Shown one piece after another: positions 43,460 through 53,464 of a stretch of DNA of 64,000 bases. This stretch comes from Catenovulum agarivorans YM01 (GTDB lineage: Bacteria; Pseudomonadota; Gammaproteobacteria; Enterobacterales; Alteromonadaceae). The position numbers and the translations under genes are program-made. Within the stretch, counting starts at the first letter, position 1; each line of letters starts with the position of its first letter. Under the pieces are notes generated by a model. That model was not told the origin of the DNA and searched no databases. It saw only the letters and a program-made list of their open reading frames with translations. Location of the stretch: assembly GCF_000281085.1 (NCBI RefSeq), contig NZ_JH767522.1, positions 1-64,000 on the forward strand, read 5' to 3'.

Positions 43460-43789
43460 TTATAGGTTTTCGTCTAACCATTGCTTAAGTTGAGTCTTTG
43501 ATAAAGCACCAACTTTAGTAGCAGCAACACTACCTGATTTGAACAATAATAAAGTAGGAATACCACGCACACCATATTTAGCTGGTGAAGCGTTGTTTTG
43601 GTCAATATTTAATTTACCTACTGTTACTTTGTCCGCGTAGTCGTTAGCAACTTCATCCAAAATAGGCGCGATCATTTTACAAGGACCACACCATTCTGCC
43701 CAAAAATCTACTAATACTGGCTTTTCAGAGTTTAATACATCAGACTCAAAGCTTGCGTCTGATAAAGTTAAAATGGCATCAGAGCTCAT
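43460..43789 (-). CDS. trxA: Thioredoxin 1
   Basis: 109 residues from the ATG at 43789, preceded by GGAG (a start at 43801 lacks that spacing). The active site WCGPC lies in [17 protein letters not shown], and the cis-Pro is in [13 protein letters not shown] general cytoplasmic disulfide reductase. Divergent from rhlB, as in E. coli. Confidence 0.97.
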   Translation of the reverse strand: MSSDAILTLSDASFESDVLNSEKPVLVDFWAEWCGPCKMIAPILDEVANDYADKVTVGKLNIDQNNASPAKYGVRGIPTLLLFKSGSVAATKVGALSKTQLKQWLDENL

Positions 43790-43895
43790 TAATTTCTCCA
43801 AATTTTGCGGCTAAAACCGTTGAGAATAAAACAGACTGTTTTTTTAATCTATTCGGATTCTTTTTGCAAGCTGAAACTGATATGCTTGAGCAACT

Positions 43896-45158
43896 ATGAC
43901 AATACAAACTCACTTATCACAGGTTGAATTTGCATCATTAAATTTGCATGCAAGTGTTCACCAAGCGTTAGCTGAAGCTAACTATAAACACTGTACACCT
44001 ATTCAGGCTCAGAGCTTGCCAGTTGCATTGGCAGGCGGAGATGTTGCGGGTCAAGCACAGACTGGTACGGGCAAAACTATGGCTTTTTTGGTGGCAATGT
44101 TCAACCATTTAATGTCTAACCAAGCCCCACAGGACAGGACTTCAAAACAAATTCGCGCCGTAATACTAGCCCCTACGCGTGAACTGGTTGTACAAATTCA
44201 TAACGACGCAGCTTTATTAGCAAAACATACAGGTTTAAAGCTGGCTTTAATTTATGGAGGCGAAGGTTATCAAGCGCAAACAGAGCAGCTTGAAGCTGGT
44301 GCAGACATAGTCATTGGCACAACCGGACGTATTATAGATTATTATAAGCAAGGTCTTATTGATCTAAGCAAAATTGAATCTGTGGTGTTAGATGAAGCCG
44401 ATCGCATGTTCGATTTAGGTTTTATCAAAGACATTCGTTTTTTATTCCGTCGCATGCCTGCAGCTAAACAAAGACTGAGCATGTTATTTTCCGCTACCTT
44501 GTCTATGCGTGTACAAGAATTAGCCTACGAACATATGAATAGTCCAACCCATGTGCACATCGCACCTGAAGAAATGACTAATACGCGCATTAGTGAAGAA
44601 TTATTTTATCCGGCTAACGAAGACAAAATGTTGCTTCTTCTAACTCTTATAGAAGATGAATGGCCAGATAAAGCGATTGTGTTTAGCAATACCAAACACG
44701 GTTGTGAAGATGTTTACCAATGGCTAAAAGCCGACAAGCACAGAGTTGGTTTATTGACAGGTGATGTCCCGCAGAAAAAACGTTTGAGCATTTTAAAGCA
44801 GTTTACTGAAGGTAAATTAGATATCTTGGTTGCAACGGATGTAGCAGCACGTGGTTTACACATTCCACAAGTGACTCATGTATTCAACTATGATTTACCA
44901 GATGACTGCGAAGACTATGTGCATCGTATTGGTCGTACCGGCCGAGCGGGGGCAACAGGTCATGCAATTAGTTTAGCCTGCGAAAAGTATGTTTATAACT
45001 TGCCAGCTATTGAGGAATATATAGATCATGCTATACCTGTAAGTAAGTATGATCCAACTGCATTGCTGGATGATGTAACTGCACCAAAACCACATTATAA
45101 AAGACGTATGCAAGGCGGACGTACCGACAGTAAACAAAGAACAAGAGGTCGTCGCTAG
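43896..45158 (+). CDS. rhlB: ATP-dependent RNA helicase RhlB
   Basis: DEAD-box helicase that partners RNase E in the degradosome of gammaproteobacteria. 420 residues: Q motif [10 protein letters not shown], motif [19 protein letters not shown] in [16 protein letters not shown], and [10 protein letters not shown], with a basic C-terminal tail ([19 protein letters not shown]). The N-terminus [14 protein letters not shown] and position beside trxA/rho identify RhlB rather than another DEAD-box protein. Confidence 0.96.
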   Translation: MTIQTHLSQVEFASLNLHASVHQALAEANYKHCTPIQAQSLPVALAGGDVAGQAQTGTGKTMAFLVAMFNHLMSNQAPQDRTSKQIRAVILAPTRELVVQIHNDAALLAKHTGLKLALIYGGEGYQAQTEQLEAGADIVIGTTGRIIDYYKQGLIDLSKIESVVLDEADRMFDLGFIKDIRFLFRRMPAAKQRLSMLFSATLSMRVQELAYEHMNSPTHVHIAPEEMTNTRISEELFYPANEDKMLLLLTLIEDEWPDKAIVFSNTKHGCEDVYQWLKADKHRVGLLTGDVPQKKRLSILKQFTEGKLDILVATDVAARGLHIPQVTHVFNYDLPDDCEDYVHRIGRTGRAGATGHAISLACEKYVYNLPAIEEYIDHAIPVSKYDPTALLDDVTAPKPHYKRRMQGGRTDSKQRTRGRR

Positions 45159-45176
45159 TTAAGGAGTATTGCCTAT

Positions 45177-46670
45177 ATGGCCGATCAGCATTATCCGATT
45201 TATGCTGCTATTGATTTAGGTTCAAACAGCTTTCATATGTTAATTGTGCGCTCTGTTGAAGGGAGCGTGCAAACTATAGGCAAAATTAAACGAAAAGTTC
45301 GATTAGCTGCTGGATTGCAAGATAATGGCGAATTAGACCAAGCCGCGATGGCGCGTGGTTGGGATTGTTTGTCATTATTTGCTGAACGCCTACAAGATAT
45401 TCCTGCCAAAAATGTTCGTATTGTCGGCACAGCGGCGTTGCGCTTAGCGCAAAACGCCGATGTGTTTTTAGATAAAGCCGAAGAAATTCTCAATCATAGA
45501 ATAGACGTTATTAGTGGTGAAGAAGAAGCTCGGCTTATTTATGTGGGCGTTGCTCACACCTCTGGCACCTCAGTTACAAAACTAGTGATTGATATTGGTG
45601 GTGCTAGCACAGAGATGGTCTGTGGCGAACGTTTCACCCCTATTGTTGTTAACAGCCTAAACATGGGCTGTGTTACTTACAAAAAGCGTTTTTTTGAAAA
45701 CGACCAAATCACGCTACGCAATTTTGAAATGGCCACAGCTGCAGCACAATCGCAAATGTCAGGTAAATTACAACCTTATATGGCATTTGGCTGGCAAGCC
45801 TGTTTAGGCGCGTCGGGCACACCCCAAGCCATTCAAGAAGTATTAATTGCCCAAGGTGATAATGAAATGATCACCTTAGACAAGTTATTAAAATTACGTG
45901 ATGCCTGCATAGACTGCGGCCATATTGATAAACTTAATATTATTGGTTTAGCCCACGAACGCCGTCCAGTATTTGTCAGTGGTTTAGCTATTTTAATCGC
46001 CATTTTCCAAGCGCTGAATATCAGCTATATGGTAGTGGCTGGCGGCGCCCTGCGTGAAGGCATTATCTACGGCATGATCCCTTGCTTGCAGCAACAAGAC
46101 ATCCGCCAACGCACTTTAACCAGTTTTATTCAACGTTATCGTTTAGATAAAGAACAAGCTTTTCGCGTTCGCGATATTGCGTTAAGTTTATTCGACCAGT
46201 TGCACGTGCATTGGGCGTTAGAGCAGCATGACAGCCGCGCTATTTTGGAAGCAGCCAGTGTATTGCACGAAGTTGGCTTAACTGTAGATTTTAAATTTGC
46301 CGCACGCCACGCCGCTTATATTTTAAGCAACACGGCAATCCCAGGTTTTAGTTTGGCACAACGCAAACTGCTTATTGCAATTGTTAAGAACTACCGCGAA
46401 GACATAGATATGGCTGAAGTAAACAGCCAAACCATGACCAGTCCAATATTAGCAGGCCAATTAACACGCTTATTGCGCTTAGCTGTGTTGTTAACCATGC
46501 GGCGTAAAGATGAAGTTTTACCAAAAGTGAAACTGTGCAGCACAGGTTTAAATGACTTAAACTTAACCTTTGAAGCCAATTGGTTAGCCGTGCATCCACT
46601 GATGGATAGCGAGTTGCAACAGGAACAAGAATATCAGCAAAAAGTAGGATGGCATTTTACTTTTAGTTGA
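45177..46670 (+). CDS. gppA: Ppx/GppA family phosphatase (probable GppA)
   Basis: 497 residues. The ASKHA-fold N-terminal half shows AAIDLGSNSFHMLIVR, the phosphate loop VIDIGGASTEMV and GASGTPQAIQE; the C-terminal half is an HD-like helical domain (ASVLHEVGLTVDFKFAARHAAYIL). Converts pppGpp to ppGpp or degrades polyphosphate. The gene follows rhlB by 18 bp, which is the E. coli order rhlB-gppA and favours GppA over Ppx. Confidence 0.93.
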   Translation: MADQHYPIYAAIDLGSNSFHMLIVRSVEGSVQTIGKIKRKVRLAAGLQDNGELDQAAMARGWDCLSLFAERLQDIPAKNVRIVGTAALRLAQNADVFLDKAEEILNHRIDVISGEEEARLIYVGVAHTSGTSVTKLVIDIGGASTEMVCGERFTPIVVNSLNMGCVTYKKRFFENDQITLRNFEMATAAAQSQMSGKLQPYMAFGWQACLGASGTPQAIQEVLIAQGDNEMITLDKLLKLRDACIDCGHIDKLNIIGLAHERRPVFVSGLAILIAIFQALNISYMVVAGGALREGIIYGMIPCLQQQDIRQRTLTSFIQRYRLDKEQAFRVRDIALSLFDQLHVHWALEQHDSRAILEAASVLHEVGLTVDFKFAARHAAYILSNTAIPGFSLAQRKLLIAIVKNYREDIDMAEVNSQTMTSPILAGQLTRLLRLAVLLTMRRKDEVLPKVKLCSTGLNDLNLTFEANWLAVHPLMDSELQQEQEYQQKVGWHFTFS

Positions 46671-47796
46671 TGAGCGCTCTCTCGAATTGCATCCGTGCAA
46701 TTCAAGTTTGGTTCGTTATTCGTAATTCCCACTAATTCATTGCTATTGGGTTTGTGGCAGAGACGCCGGCAGGCAAATGGAGTATTCCTCGCAAAAACGC
46801 TGCTAGTTCGTCCGTGAATCGCTCGCACAAAACTTCCATGTTTTGTGAAGTTTTGCTCGCAACACTTCCATTCACCTGCCTTTACAATTTTATGGCTGTA
46901 AAAACAACCGTGGCAATATTGCCAGATTGAAGCCTGTTTGAATGCTGGTTTATTGCTATTGGATTGGTGGCAGAGACGTCAGCAGGTAAATGGAGTATTC
47001 CTCGCAAAAACGCTGCAAGTTCATCCGTGAATCGCTCGCACAAAACTTCCATGTTTTGTGAAGTTTTGCTCGCAACACATCCATCCACCTGCCTTTACAT
47101 TTTTATGGCTGTAAAAACAACCGTGACAATATTGCCAGATTGAAGTCTGGTTGAAAGCTGATTCATTGCTATTGGGTTTGTGGCAGAGACGTCGGCAGGC
47201 AAATGGAGTATTCCTCGCAAAAACGCTGCAAGTTCGTCCGTGAATCGCTCGCACAAAACTTCCATGTTTTGTGAAGTTTTGCTCGCAACACATCCATTCA
47301 CCTGCCTTTACATTTTTATGGCTGTTTAAATGCTGATGGAATAGGCTAGAAATGCCGACAAAACTCATTTATTGCAGGTAGAAACTTAGCGCCATCATAG
47401 CCAGATTGAAGTCCGTTTGAATGCTGATTTTCTAAAACTTCAAAAAGTTAGGGATATCTTTTGTGAGCAGCCAGGGACTGGCGAAAAGCGATTTTAGAAA
47501 ATTATGCTTCAAACGGGCTCGGTTACATAAATTCCAGCACCTTGAATTTTTGTGTAAACGGGCTGGAAATACCAGCGACTTGTTTGTTAAAAAGGTAAAT
47601 GAGCATGTTGTGAGCAAAACTTCTCAAGAGAGGGACATCTTGTGAGAGCGCCCCATGGATGGGCTCGCAGCGGTTTTGTGAACAATATCTTATTCACCTT
47701 TTGTATTCTGTGGCAAAATTTTTCAGCAATTCAGGTCGTTAGACTCCCGACTAGCGACCAATAATAGGCAAACAACGGTTTGGTAAAATTTATAAT
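46671..47796. other. 1.1-kb non-coding repeat region between gppA and a lipoprotein gene
   Basis: No gene is supported here. After gppA there is a small hairpin (GAATTGCA / TGCAATTC, 46684-46703). Then come three 213-bp tandem repeats (46736-47430) and two unrelated-looking copies of a second, hairpin-bearing repeat (47450-47505 and 47625-47690). Minus-strand frames in the tandem repeats are shadows created by the repeats. Confidence 0.7.
46736..47430. repeat. Three 213-bp tandem repeats with internal hairpins
   Basis: Units begin at 46736, 46949 and 47162, exactly 213 bp apart, at the sequence ttcattgctattgg or a one-base variant. Each holds CACAAAAC-ttccat-GTTTTGTG (first copy 46826-46847) and the flanking GCAAAACTTC element, which allows alternative stems. 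The third unit is interrupted after about 163 bp by roughly 75 bp of other sequence and then regains its tail (gccagattgaagtccg, 47399-47414). Copies differ by scattered substitutions that do not follow a codon pattern. Confidence 0.85.
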
Positions 47797-48636
47797 TCAA
47801 TAATCCTGATGTAATTTTCGAAAGGTCGACTCGTAATCATCTAACTCAGACAATAAATGGCGCTGTTGCTTGTCGGTTAAACCCAGCATTAATTTGTGGG
47901 TATTTTTGACATACAAACCGCGATTGCGCATTACGTTTTGCTGCAAAACTTCACTACGTAAATCATATGGGCGAGCAATTAATTGGCTAACTTTGGCTAC
48001 ATCAGATGCCAACAAAGCTTGCTCAAATGCCGCCAACCAATCATTTTGATACTGCAACCATTGACCGCGAGTGCCAACATATAAATCACTCTGCTGCGCA
48101 ATTAACTGTTTCTGCTGTTTATTTAAGCGACCAAACCAGTCTTGATATTGTTCGACTTGCTTCTCGATAAAATTTTGATGTTTTTCTTCATCCGTTTGTT
48201 CATCCCACTCCTGCTGTTTTTCTTGGTTATTTTTGCGGATGTTACTGATTAACTGCTGCTTTTGTTCAGCAGATAAACTAACCGCGAGTTGGGCTAATTC
48301 TGGTGCGACATAAATAAGTACATCGCGCCAATACTTTTCAAATGCATTTACATGCTCAAGTAATGCAGCTTCATTTAATCCACCTTCGCCTACACCTTGG
48401 TTAAATTGCTGTTTAACCAAAGCAAACTGAGCTTGATACATAGGCAATTGCTGGCTTCTATGCCATTGATGCCACTGTTTAAATTGCTGATCAAACCTAT
48501 CCTGCTGCGCGGAAGTTAAATCGACAAAGTCGTCTAAATACCAATCAGCCCACCAGTGCGCACGGTTGTACATAAACGACAAACTGCAACCGGCTAAGCT
48601 GAACATTAAAACGAGCAGAATAATTTTTTTAAACAT
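47797..48636 (-). CDS. DUF6279-type lipoprotein
   Basis: 279 residues from the ATG at 48636 with AAGGA upstream; a start at 48678 would overlap the next gene and displace the signal peptide. The lipobox is LAGC, followed by SLSFMYNRAHWWADWYLDDFVDLTSAQQDRFD, typical of DUF6279 proteins. The rest is rich in Gln, Trp and charged helices. Likely periplasmic and lipid-anchored, of unknown function. It follows the 48660-49148 gene. Confidence 0.75.
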   Translation of the reverse strand: MFKKIILLVLMFSLAGCSLSFMYNRAHWWADWYLDDFVDLTSAQQDRFDQQFKQWHQWHRSQQLPMYQAQFALVKQQFNQGVGEGGLNEAALLEHVNAFEKYWRDVLIYVAPELAQLAVSLSAEQKQQLISNIRKNNQEKQQEWDEQTDEEKHQNFIEKQVEQYQDWFGRLNKQQKQLIAQQSDLYVGTRGQWLQYQNDWLAAFEQALLASDVAKVSQLIARPYDLRSEVLQQNVMRNRGLYVKNTHKLMLGLTDKQQRHLLSELDDYESTFRKLHQDY

Positions 48637-48659
48637 GACTTTCCTTGTGTGTTGATGGG

Positions 48660-49148
48660 CTAGGCAGCGTCCGCCCAAGTTTGCACTATTGTTTGAGTTT
48701 TTTGATATAACTTGGGACTCAAATCTAAGCGTCTTTGTTCAATATATTGCTGAAAAAATTTGAACGCATAAATGATAGTATTGCCCATACTATCTTGGAT
48801 CAGTTTTTCTTCGTATACACCATTTAATACGCCCGCAGCCAAAATCTCAATTTGATTTAGGTACATATGCACATCAGCGCGCAATTCTGAATCTTCTGCA
48901 AATGCTTGGTTAAGCTCGGCTAAACAAACTTGGTGTTGTTCACCTAGATATCCAAGTTTATGGCTGATATGACGCAAACTTTGATTTTTGCGAAAGTCTG
49001 CAATTGCATTTTGGGTAAGCACCATACGCTCCCATTCGTGTGAGCGCGCATGTAAATTAAATTGTTTGCGTGCATAAACAAAACCACTGGCAATAATGCC
49101 AATCATTAAAAACTGCACACTGATGTTAAGAACTTCGTAAATAGTCAT
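48660..49148 (-). CDS. DUF4760-like membrane-anchored protein
   Basis: 162 residues. One N-terminal membrane helix (residues 8-26) is followed by ARKQFNLHARSHEWERM and a mostly helical cytoplasmic part (NQIEILAAGVLNGVYEEKLIQDSMGN). This pattern matches DUF4760 proteins by eye; function is unknown. It is divergent from hemC and just upstream of the DUF6279 lipoprotein. Confidence 0.6.
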   Translation of the reverse strand: MTIYEVLNISVQFLMIGIIASGFVYARKQFNLHARSHEWERMVLTQNAIADFRKNQSLRHISHKLGYLGEQHQVCLAELNQAFAEDSELRADVHMYLNQIEILAAGVLNGVYEEKLIQDSMGNTIIYAFKFFQQYIEQRRLDLSPKLYQKTQTIVQTWADAA

Positions 49149-49259
49149 AAATTTCGCACAAATTTCCCTGAGATATTTTGCAGTATACCTTGGGTCAGGC
49201 AGTTAGATAAGCTAAGATAAAGCCAGTTTTTAGCTAAATTCAAACAGATAGCCTCTCTT

Positions 49260-50192
49260 ATGTCGAAACATTTAAAAATAGCCACCCGCGATAGTTTGTT
49301 AGCACTCTGGCAAGCTGAATATGTCAAATCTCGTTTAGAAGCCGCCCATACAGGTTTAACTGTATCACTGGTTAAAATTAAAACCAAAGGTGACAAAATA
49401 TTAGATACACCACTGGCTAAAATTGGTGGCAAAGGGCTATTTGTAAAAGAGCTAGAAGTTGCTATGTTAAACGGCGAAGCGGATATTGCAGTCCATTCGA
49501 TGAAAGATGTGCCTATGGAATTCCCAGAAGGTTTAGGCCTAGCGGTAATTTGTGAGCGTGAAGATCCGCGTGATGCATTTGTTTCCAATAACTATAAATC
49601 AATTGATGATTTACCTGAAGGTGCGGTTGTGGGCACTTCAAGTTTGCGTCGTCAATGCCAGCTGTTAAAACACAGACCAGACCTACAAATAAAATCACTA
49701 CGCGGCAATGTACAAACTCGCTTGCGCAAACTAGACGAAGGTGAATTTGATGCCATTATTCTCGCGAGTGCCGGACTGATCCGCCTAGAGCTAGAAGAGC
49801 GCATCCAACAATTTATTGATAGCGACCTAATGTTACCAGCTGTGGGTCAAGGCGCTGTAGGTATAGAATGTCGGATAGACGATCAACAAACTCTAGATTT
49901 ACTCGCAGTGCTTAACCATGCGGATACAGCCACTATAGTGACAACAGAGCGTGGCTTTAATACACGTTTAAATGGTGGTTGCCAAGTGCCAATTGCAGGG
50001 TATGCCGAGCAAAAAGGCTCTGAAATATTTTTCCGCGGTTTGGTTGCATCCGTAGATGGCAAACAAGTGTTCTACACAGAAAAATCTGGTTTACCAGAAG
50101 AAGCAGAACAAATTGGCATAGCCGCAGCAGAAGAATTGCTAAAAGCAGGTGCAAAAAGCGTGCTTGATGAAGTGTATGGGAACAAACAATAA
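49260..50192 (+). CDS. hemC: Hydroxymethylbilane synthase (porphobilinogen deaminase)
   Basis: Condenses four porphobilinogens in haem synthesis. 310 residues with [74 protein letters not shown] and the dipyrromethane-attachment Cys in [12 protein letters not shown]. It heads the hemCDXY operon. Confidence 0.98.
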   Translation: MSKHLKIATRDSLLALWQAEYVKSRLEAAHTGLTVSLVKIKTKGDKILDTPLAKIGGKGLFVKELEVAMLNGEADIAVHSMKDVPMEFPEGLGLAVICEREDPRDAFVSNNYKSIDDLPEGAVVGTSSLRRQCQLLKHRPDLQIKSLRGNVQTRLRKLDEGEFDAIILASAGLIRLELEERIQQFIDSDLMLPAVGQGAVGIECRIDDQQTLDLLAVLNHADTATIVTTERGFNTRLNGGCQVPIAGYAEQKGSEIFFRGLVASVDGKQVFYTEKSGLPEEAEQIGIAAAEELLKAGAKSVLDEVYGNKQ

Positions 50193-50943
50193 GGTTTTAC
50201 ACTGTCGGCACGGCAGCAGCGCCCAACAACTCAACCAAAATTTAATAAGCGCTGGTTTTGAGCCTGTACACTTAGCACTATTTGATATTGTAGACGGCAG
50301 CGATTGTATATCGCTGTCTTCCAACAATTTTTCAGCGCAACTAACAAACATAGACTTAGTCATAATCACCAGCCAGTACGCGGTTGAAAAACTGACTCAG
50401 CAGTTACACCCAAGCGACTTAACAAAGCTACAACAAAAAAACACTATTGCAGTTGGTGATAAAACGGCAAAACAACTTAAAGCCGCGGGTTTTCACAACG
50501 TCCTTTTGCCTGAGAATAATGATTCCGAAGGCATACTCGCCCACCCACAAGTAAAACACAGTCAACAAGCAATATTGCTTAAAGGTGAACAAGGGCGTGA
50601 TGCAATAGAACAAGCATTTAAACTGGCTAATAAAAAATTAACTACCTACAATATTTATAAACGCCAATGGTTAACTTTAACCTCAACTCAATTACAAACA
50701 GCATTGAGCTGTGATTATTTTGTCTTTACCAGTGGTGAAATTGCGTTAAAGTTATATCAAGCAGTTGAAAAACAGAATAAAAGTGAATTAAAGCCGTGGC
50801 TTGATGTCTGCACTTTTGTTCCTTCACAGCGTGTTGCATCTCAGCTCAGCCAATATGGCGCATCTGATGTTATCAATATGCAAGGCGCAAACAACTTAAC
50901 CATAATTCAAGCTTTACAGGCGCATAAACAATATGACAGATAA
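50176..50943 (+). CDS. hemD: Uroporphyrinogen-III synthase
   Basis: Cyclises hydroxymethylbilane to uroporphyrinogen III. About 255 residues; the exact start is uncertain (ATGs at 50167 and 50176, both overlapping the end of hemC). The fold is recognised from the weakly conserved pattern [42 protein letters not shown] and [12 protein letters not shown], plus position between hemC and hemX. HemD is always poorly conserved, so context carries much of the call. Confidence 0.9.
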   Translation: MGTNNKVLHCRHGSSAQQLNQNLISAGFEPVHLALFDIVDGSDCISLSSNNFSAQLTNIDLVIITSQYAVEKLTQQLHPSDLTKLQQKNTIAVGDKTAKQLKAAGFHNVLLPENNDSEGILAHPQVKHSQQAILLKGEQGRDAIEQAFKLANKKLTTYNIYKRQWLTLTSTQLQTALSCDYFVFTSGEIALKLYQAVEKQNKSELKPWLDVCTFVPSQRVASQLSQYGASDVINMQGANNLTIIQALQAHKQYDR

Positions 50944-52207
50944 AACGGAATCTGCGACTAACAAAGATACAATCACCACCGCAGAGCAAAACAATCAGCC
51001 AGCTTCTGAGCAAAGTGAAACACAAGTAGCTGAACAAACAAGCAAGCAAAAAGCTGATATCGACAAAGCGACCGAAACAGCAGAAGTAGCAGAGCCTGTT
51101 ACACCAAAACCAACAGTTCAACCAGTCGCAACGCCCGCAACTGTACAAGCAGAAAAACCTGCAACTCAATCAAGCGGCAAAGGTATTGCTTGGCTAAGTT
51201 TATTAATAGCTCTGACAGCAGTAGGTGCAAGTGGTTACCTGTATTGGCAAGCACAATACAAACCACAAAATTGGCTGAGTCAGCTTAACCAAGTTGATGA
51301 TAAACTTGGTCAAATCAGCAGCCAACAACAAGAATTTAATCAGCTTGGTCAGCAAGTACGTCAACAGCAACTCAATCAACAGCGTCAATTTGAGCAAGAT
51401 TTACAAAACCGTCTACAAACATTTGCCAACGACTTAGCTCAGTCGCAACAGCAAACTTATGCAAATCAACAAGCTGAGTTATCCAGCTTGTTAAATCAAG
51501 TTAAACAAAACAGTCAAAACAACAAAAACAAACTATTACTCGATGATGTTGCCTATCTAGTAAAACAAGCGCAGTACAAACTGGTTTTAGAGAAAAATCC
51601 AGCAGCTGCGCTATTGGCTATGCAATTGGCTGCGAAGACTATGCAACAAAGCGACTTTAGCCAACATATCGAATTATCCGCAGCCATTAATCAAGATATT
51701 GGTGTGCTTACTGAGCTGGCAAAACAACAAAATCAAGATATGTATTTAGCTTTGGCACAAATAATAGGTCAAGTTCGTTTATTACCTATGCAACAAACTG
51801 AGCTAGGAACAGAGAAACAAGCGCACGCTGATCTCAAACCCACTACAGAAACCAGTTGGCAGAACTTAGCTATCGTTTGGCGTGACTTTTTAGAATTGTT
51901 CACACCGAAAAAGCGTAACGAAAGTGTCGAAGCTTTATTAACCCCAGAGCAGAGTCAGAATGTTGAACTGAATTTAATTAGTGTTTTACACCAAGCACAA
52001 TGGGCGGCTTTAAATAAAAATCCACAAGTGCTGTCAGCTGCACTTAAACAAGCGGCAAATTGGTTGAGTATTTATTACCAAACCAATGATATTCGCGTGA
52101 TGGACACGATAGACAAGTTAATTGAATTGTCTGAGCAAGATATCACGGGGCATTTTGACAAAGTAAAGCTGGCGTCACTTGAATTGGTGGTACAAAACCA
52201 TGATTAA
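50933..52207 (+). CDS. hemX: HemX-like membrane protein
   Basis: 424 residues. A low-complexity, Thr/Glu/Gln-rich cytoplasmic N-terminus (1-80) leads to one membrane helix (AWLSLLIALTAVGASGYLYW) and a long Gln-rich coiled coil, then a helical domain (DDVAYLVKQAQYKLVLEKNPAAALLAMQLA). It overlaps hemD by 11 bp. Once called uroporphyrinogen methyltransferase, but no methyltransferase motifs are present; a scaffold role in haem synthesis is presumed in the family. Confidence 0.9.
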   Translation: MTDKTESATNKDTITTAEQNNQPASEQSETQVAEQTSKQKADIDKATETAEVAEPVTPKPTVQPVATPATVQAEKPATQSSGKGIAWLSLLIALTAVGASGYLYWQAQYKPQNWLSQLNQVDDKLGQISSQQQEFNQLGQQVRQQQLNQQRQFEQDLQNRLQTFANDLAQSQQQTYANQQAELSSLLNQVKQNSQNNKNKLLLDDVAYLVKQAQYKLVLEKNPAAALLAMQLAAKTMQQSDFSQHIELSAAINQDIGVLTELAKQQNQDMYLALAQIIGQVRLLPMQQTELGTEKQAHADLKPTTETSWQNLAIVWRDFLELFTPKKRNESVEALLTPEQSQNVELNLISVLHQAQWAALNKNPQVLSAALKQAANWLSIYYQTNDIRVMDTIDKLIELSEQDITGHFDKVKLASLELVVQNHD

Positions 52208-53399
52208 GATGCTTATTCTATTTATTCTAACCTGCTTGTTTTTGGCATTAGGCGCAGTGTTAGTTGAAGAAAAAGGTTATGTATTAATAAACCTTGCTGG
52301 CTATGTATGGGAAGCCAGCTTTTTTGGTTTCTTGTTTGTATTGTTACTGGCGTATCTGGGCTTTAAAGTAATTGAAACTTTTTTAATAGGCTTATTTAGA
52401 GCGCGCCGCAACTTTAGTGCATGGCGCAGTAAAAGCAAACAAGCATCTAGCCTACAAAGTCTATCTTCTGCAATTGAAGCTTTGTTTAACCAACAATGGA
52501 GCCGCGCACAAACCCTGAGTTTAAAACAAGTACATAATAGCCCTATCCCAGCTAGCCATTATTTAATTGCCGCCGAAGCAAGCAAACAACTAGGTGAGTT
52601 AGACGAAAGCAGTTTATATCAATTACGAGCGCAACAAGGCGGTAGCGAAAACGATAAGCAGTTAGCCACAGCTAAAAGTTTAATCAATGAAGAAAAATTT
52701 GCGCAAGCCATCACCACAATTGAAAAGGTACTAGAGCGCAATAACAAAGATTCAGCCGCTTTGTTATTGCTCGCGCAAGCTTATCAGCACAACCAGCAAT
52801 TCGAATCACTGCAAAACATATTGCCAAAAGTAAAAAAATACACAGATATTAGCCCTACCGAGCTAAAAGCTATGTGTTTTGCTGCTTACCAAGCTCAGTT
52901 TAACCAAGCAGTAGAAGAGAAAAATTTATCTTTACTTGAGCAAAGTTTTAAACAAATTCATAAGCTGGTTGAGCCAAATCAGCCGATATTGCAAGTGTAT
53001 TTAGCCGGCTTAATTAAATTAGAAGCCAACCAACAAGCAGAAAAGTTTTTTATTAAGTTATTTGAACAAACAGATAACCTTACTCAGCTTAATCGCCAAA
53101 ATGAAAACAACCTCAAGCTGCTAAACGGTTTGCAGTTTACTCAACCACTTAAGCTGATTGCTTGGTTAGAAAAACAACTGAAAAAACAGCCAGACGCCGA
53201 GTTACTTAAAATAGCCTTAGCTATTTGTGCCTTGAAAAACTCTGACGTACAACTGGCGCAGCAAGCTATGGAAAGCGCGATTAAACAGCTAAAATCACCA
53301 TATAGTTATCAGCTAATGGGCGATATTTATCAACAAGCCGGTATAGAGGGCAAAGCTAAACTGTGTTTTCAAAAGGGTTTAGAGCTGGCGATTAATTAA
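52200..53399 (+). CDS. hemY: HemY-like TPR membrane protein
   Basis: 399 residues from the ATG at 52200, overlapping hemX by 8 bp. Two membrane helices at the N-terminus (residues 1-60) precede RRNFSAWRSK and a chain of TPR-like helical pairs (for example LLLAQAYQHNQQFESLQNILP and YQLMGDIYQQAGIEGKAKLCFQKGLELA). This is the proteobacterial HemY associated with haem synthesis, unrelated to the protoporphyrinogen oxidase of the same name. Confidence 0.92.
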   Translation: MIKMLILFILTCLFLALGAVLVEEKGYVLINLAGYVWEASFFGFLFVLLLAYLGFKVIETFLIGLFRARRNFSAWRSKSKQASSLQSLSSAIEALFNQQWSRAQTLSLKQVHNSPIPASHYLIAAEASKQLGELDESSLYQLRAQQGGSENDKQLATAKSLINEEKFAQAITTIEKVLERNNKDSAALLLLAQAYQHNQQFESLQNILPKVKKYTDISPTELKAMCFAAYQAQFNQAVEEKNLSLLEQSFKQIHKLVEPNQPILQVYLAGLIKLEANQQAEKFFIKLFEQTDNLTQLNRQNENNLKLLNGLQFTQPLKLIAWLEKQLKKQPDAELLKIALAICALKNSDVQLAQQAMESAIKQLKSPYSYQLMGDIYQQAGIEGKAKLCFQKGLELAIN

Positions 53400-53417
53400 A
53401 AAGATTAAAGATAAAAC

Positions 53418-53439
53418 AAAGGCAGCTAACGCTGCCTTT
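53418..53439. terminator. Bidirectional terminator between hemY and a TonB receptor
   Basis: AAAGGCAGC / GCTGCCTTT, 9-bp perfect stem with loop TAAC, between convergent genes. Short A and T runs on the two sides let it serve both strands. Confidence 0.75.
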
Positions 53440-53464
53440 ATAGTTGGAACTACTTAAGTCTAAC

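Noticed and set aside
46634-47368. Several overlapping minus-strand frames with shared peptide (for example FARNTPFACRRLCHKPNSNE)
   Set aside because: They arise from the 213-bp tandem repeats, change frame between copies and have no start signals or protein-like composition.
46736-47430. CRISPR array
   Set aside because: Only three units, each 213 bp long and conserved along the whole length, with no unique spacers and no cas genes.
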